Shown piece after piece: positions 13,701 through 14,026 of a stretch of 14,026 nucleotides of DNA. Within the stretch, counting starts at the first letter, position 1. Each line of letters opens with the position of its first letter. The DNA lies in contig JAISJS010000368.1 of NCBI GenBank assembly GCA_031261385.1, positions 1-14,026 of the forward strand. The letters run 5' to 3'. This DNA is from Treponema sp. GTDB lineage: Bacteria > Spirochaetota > Spirochaetia > Treponematales > Breznakiellaceae. The notes under the pieces are model-generated. The model worked only from the letters and a program-made list of their open reading frames with translations, was not told the origin of the DNA and did not search any database. The translations under genes were made by a program, and so were the position numbers.

Positions 13701-14026
13701 AATATATCCGCGTTATTTTTTCCGTCTGCTTCTTTTTTGCGTTCGCCGCAGGCACGGCTTTTTTCCCGCTGTATGCCCAGGAGCCGGCCTTGCAAGAGGA
13801 GGATCTTCAAAATGAAACTTCAGAAGCGGTAAACGCGACAGCGTTAAATGAGGCAAAGGATGATCCCGGCGCTATATTTGTTATCAGATCAATCGATTTT
13901 GATGTCAAAGGCCGCAGCAGGCCTTTTGCCCTGATCCATAACACGGAATTGAATACCGGTGAAGAAATACACGGCCGTGAAAATCTTGAAAAATATATAC
14001 AGAAAAAAACACAAGACCTTATTAAC
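13697..14026 (+). CDS. Exported protein, possibly POTRA-containing (BamA/TamA-like), 3' end outside window
   Basis: 110 codons are visible from a TTG start, with no stop. The N-terminus (KYIRVIFSVCFFFAFAAGTAFFPLYA then QEP) is a convincing signal peptide with an AxA-like cleavage site. An acidic linker (about 28-57) follows, then FVIRSIDFDVKGRSRPFALIHN with TGEEIHGRENLEKYIQ. This pattern, 'I-x-x-I-x-F-x-x-x-G...L...TGE', resembles the first strand-helix of POTRA domains in BamA/TamA proteins of diderms. With only the start of one such domain visible, assignment to an outer-membrane assembly or transport factor is tentative. It is coupled to aroB by overlap. Confidence 0.65.
   Translation, partial: MKYIRVIFSVCFFFAFAAGTAFFPLYAQEPALQEEDLQNETSEAVNATALNEAKDDPGAIFVIRSIDFDVKGRSRPFALIHNTELNTGEEIHGRENLEKYIQKKTQDLIN

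Noticed and set aside
1..14026. Mobile element, CRISPR, tRNA or rRNA content
   Set aside because: I looked for transposase or integrase motifs, regularly spaced repeats and tRNA-like cloverleaf ends on both strands and saw none; the only repeats are the short ones listed.

Overview
The window looks like chromosomal DNA of a spirochaete, most likely a Treponema of moderate GC (near 50% by eye, as in termite-gut treponemes). The reasons are a lipoprotein with a loose spirochaetal lipobox (FSAC), proteins of the type usual in that genus (a SPOR protein with a Pro/Glu-rich middle, a NusG paralogue heading a sugar operon), and short Sec-type signal peptides. Genus is inferred from gene content, not measured. 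There are no rRNA or tRNA genes, no CRISPR array, and no phage or transposon genes.

Layout. (1) 1-597, minus: N-terminal part of a beta-propeller-like lipoprotein. It is divergent from (2) secA at 689-3469, plus, the complete preprotein translocase ATPase. The 91 bp between them carry back-to-back promoter candidates that would give nearly leaderless transcripts. (3) A two-gene minus-strand unit at 5401-3470: a small exported protein of unknown function, then an exported protein with an RlpA-like barrel and a C-terminal SPOR domain. The SPOR gene is convergent with secA and their stop codons abut. (4) A tightly packed six-gene plus-strand operon at 5488-12282: a NusG/RfaH/LoaP-type antiterminator, a soluble CapD/PglF-like nucleotide-sugar 4,6-dehydratase, a DegT/StrS-type PLP aminotransferase, then the three subunits of a xanthine-dehydrogenase-family complex in the order Mo-type, 2Fe-2S, FAD. 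Spacing is 9 nt or less, or genes overlap. (5) A 281-bp gap with small repeats and hairpins. (6) aroB (3-dehydroquinate synthase) at 12564-13700, overlapping by TTGA with the TTG start of an exported, possibly POTRA-containing protein that runs off the window.

How they may work together. SecA, the exported proteins and the possible outer-membrane assembly factor concern the envelope. The dehydratase and aminotransferase can be read as a route from a UDP-HexNAc to a UDP-4-amino-4,6-dideoxy sugar, a usual precursor of surface glycans or glycosylated flagellin. The NusG paralogue is of the kind that promotes transcription of long surface-polysaccharide operons.

The most unusual content is the oxidoreductase at 8812-12282. 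Its fold-level similarity to xanthine dehydrogenase is clear and all eight 2Fe-2S cysteines are present. However, nearly every signature residue around the molybdenum cofactor is changed in the large subunit: GGGFGGK, the Arg of FRGFG, GQG, GQxEG and the catalytic Glu of GEPP. It is therefore probably not a standard purine hydroxylase. Its co-transcription with sugar-nucleotide enzymes under a dedicated antiterminator makes it the best candidate here for an undescribed system.
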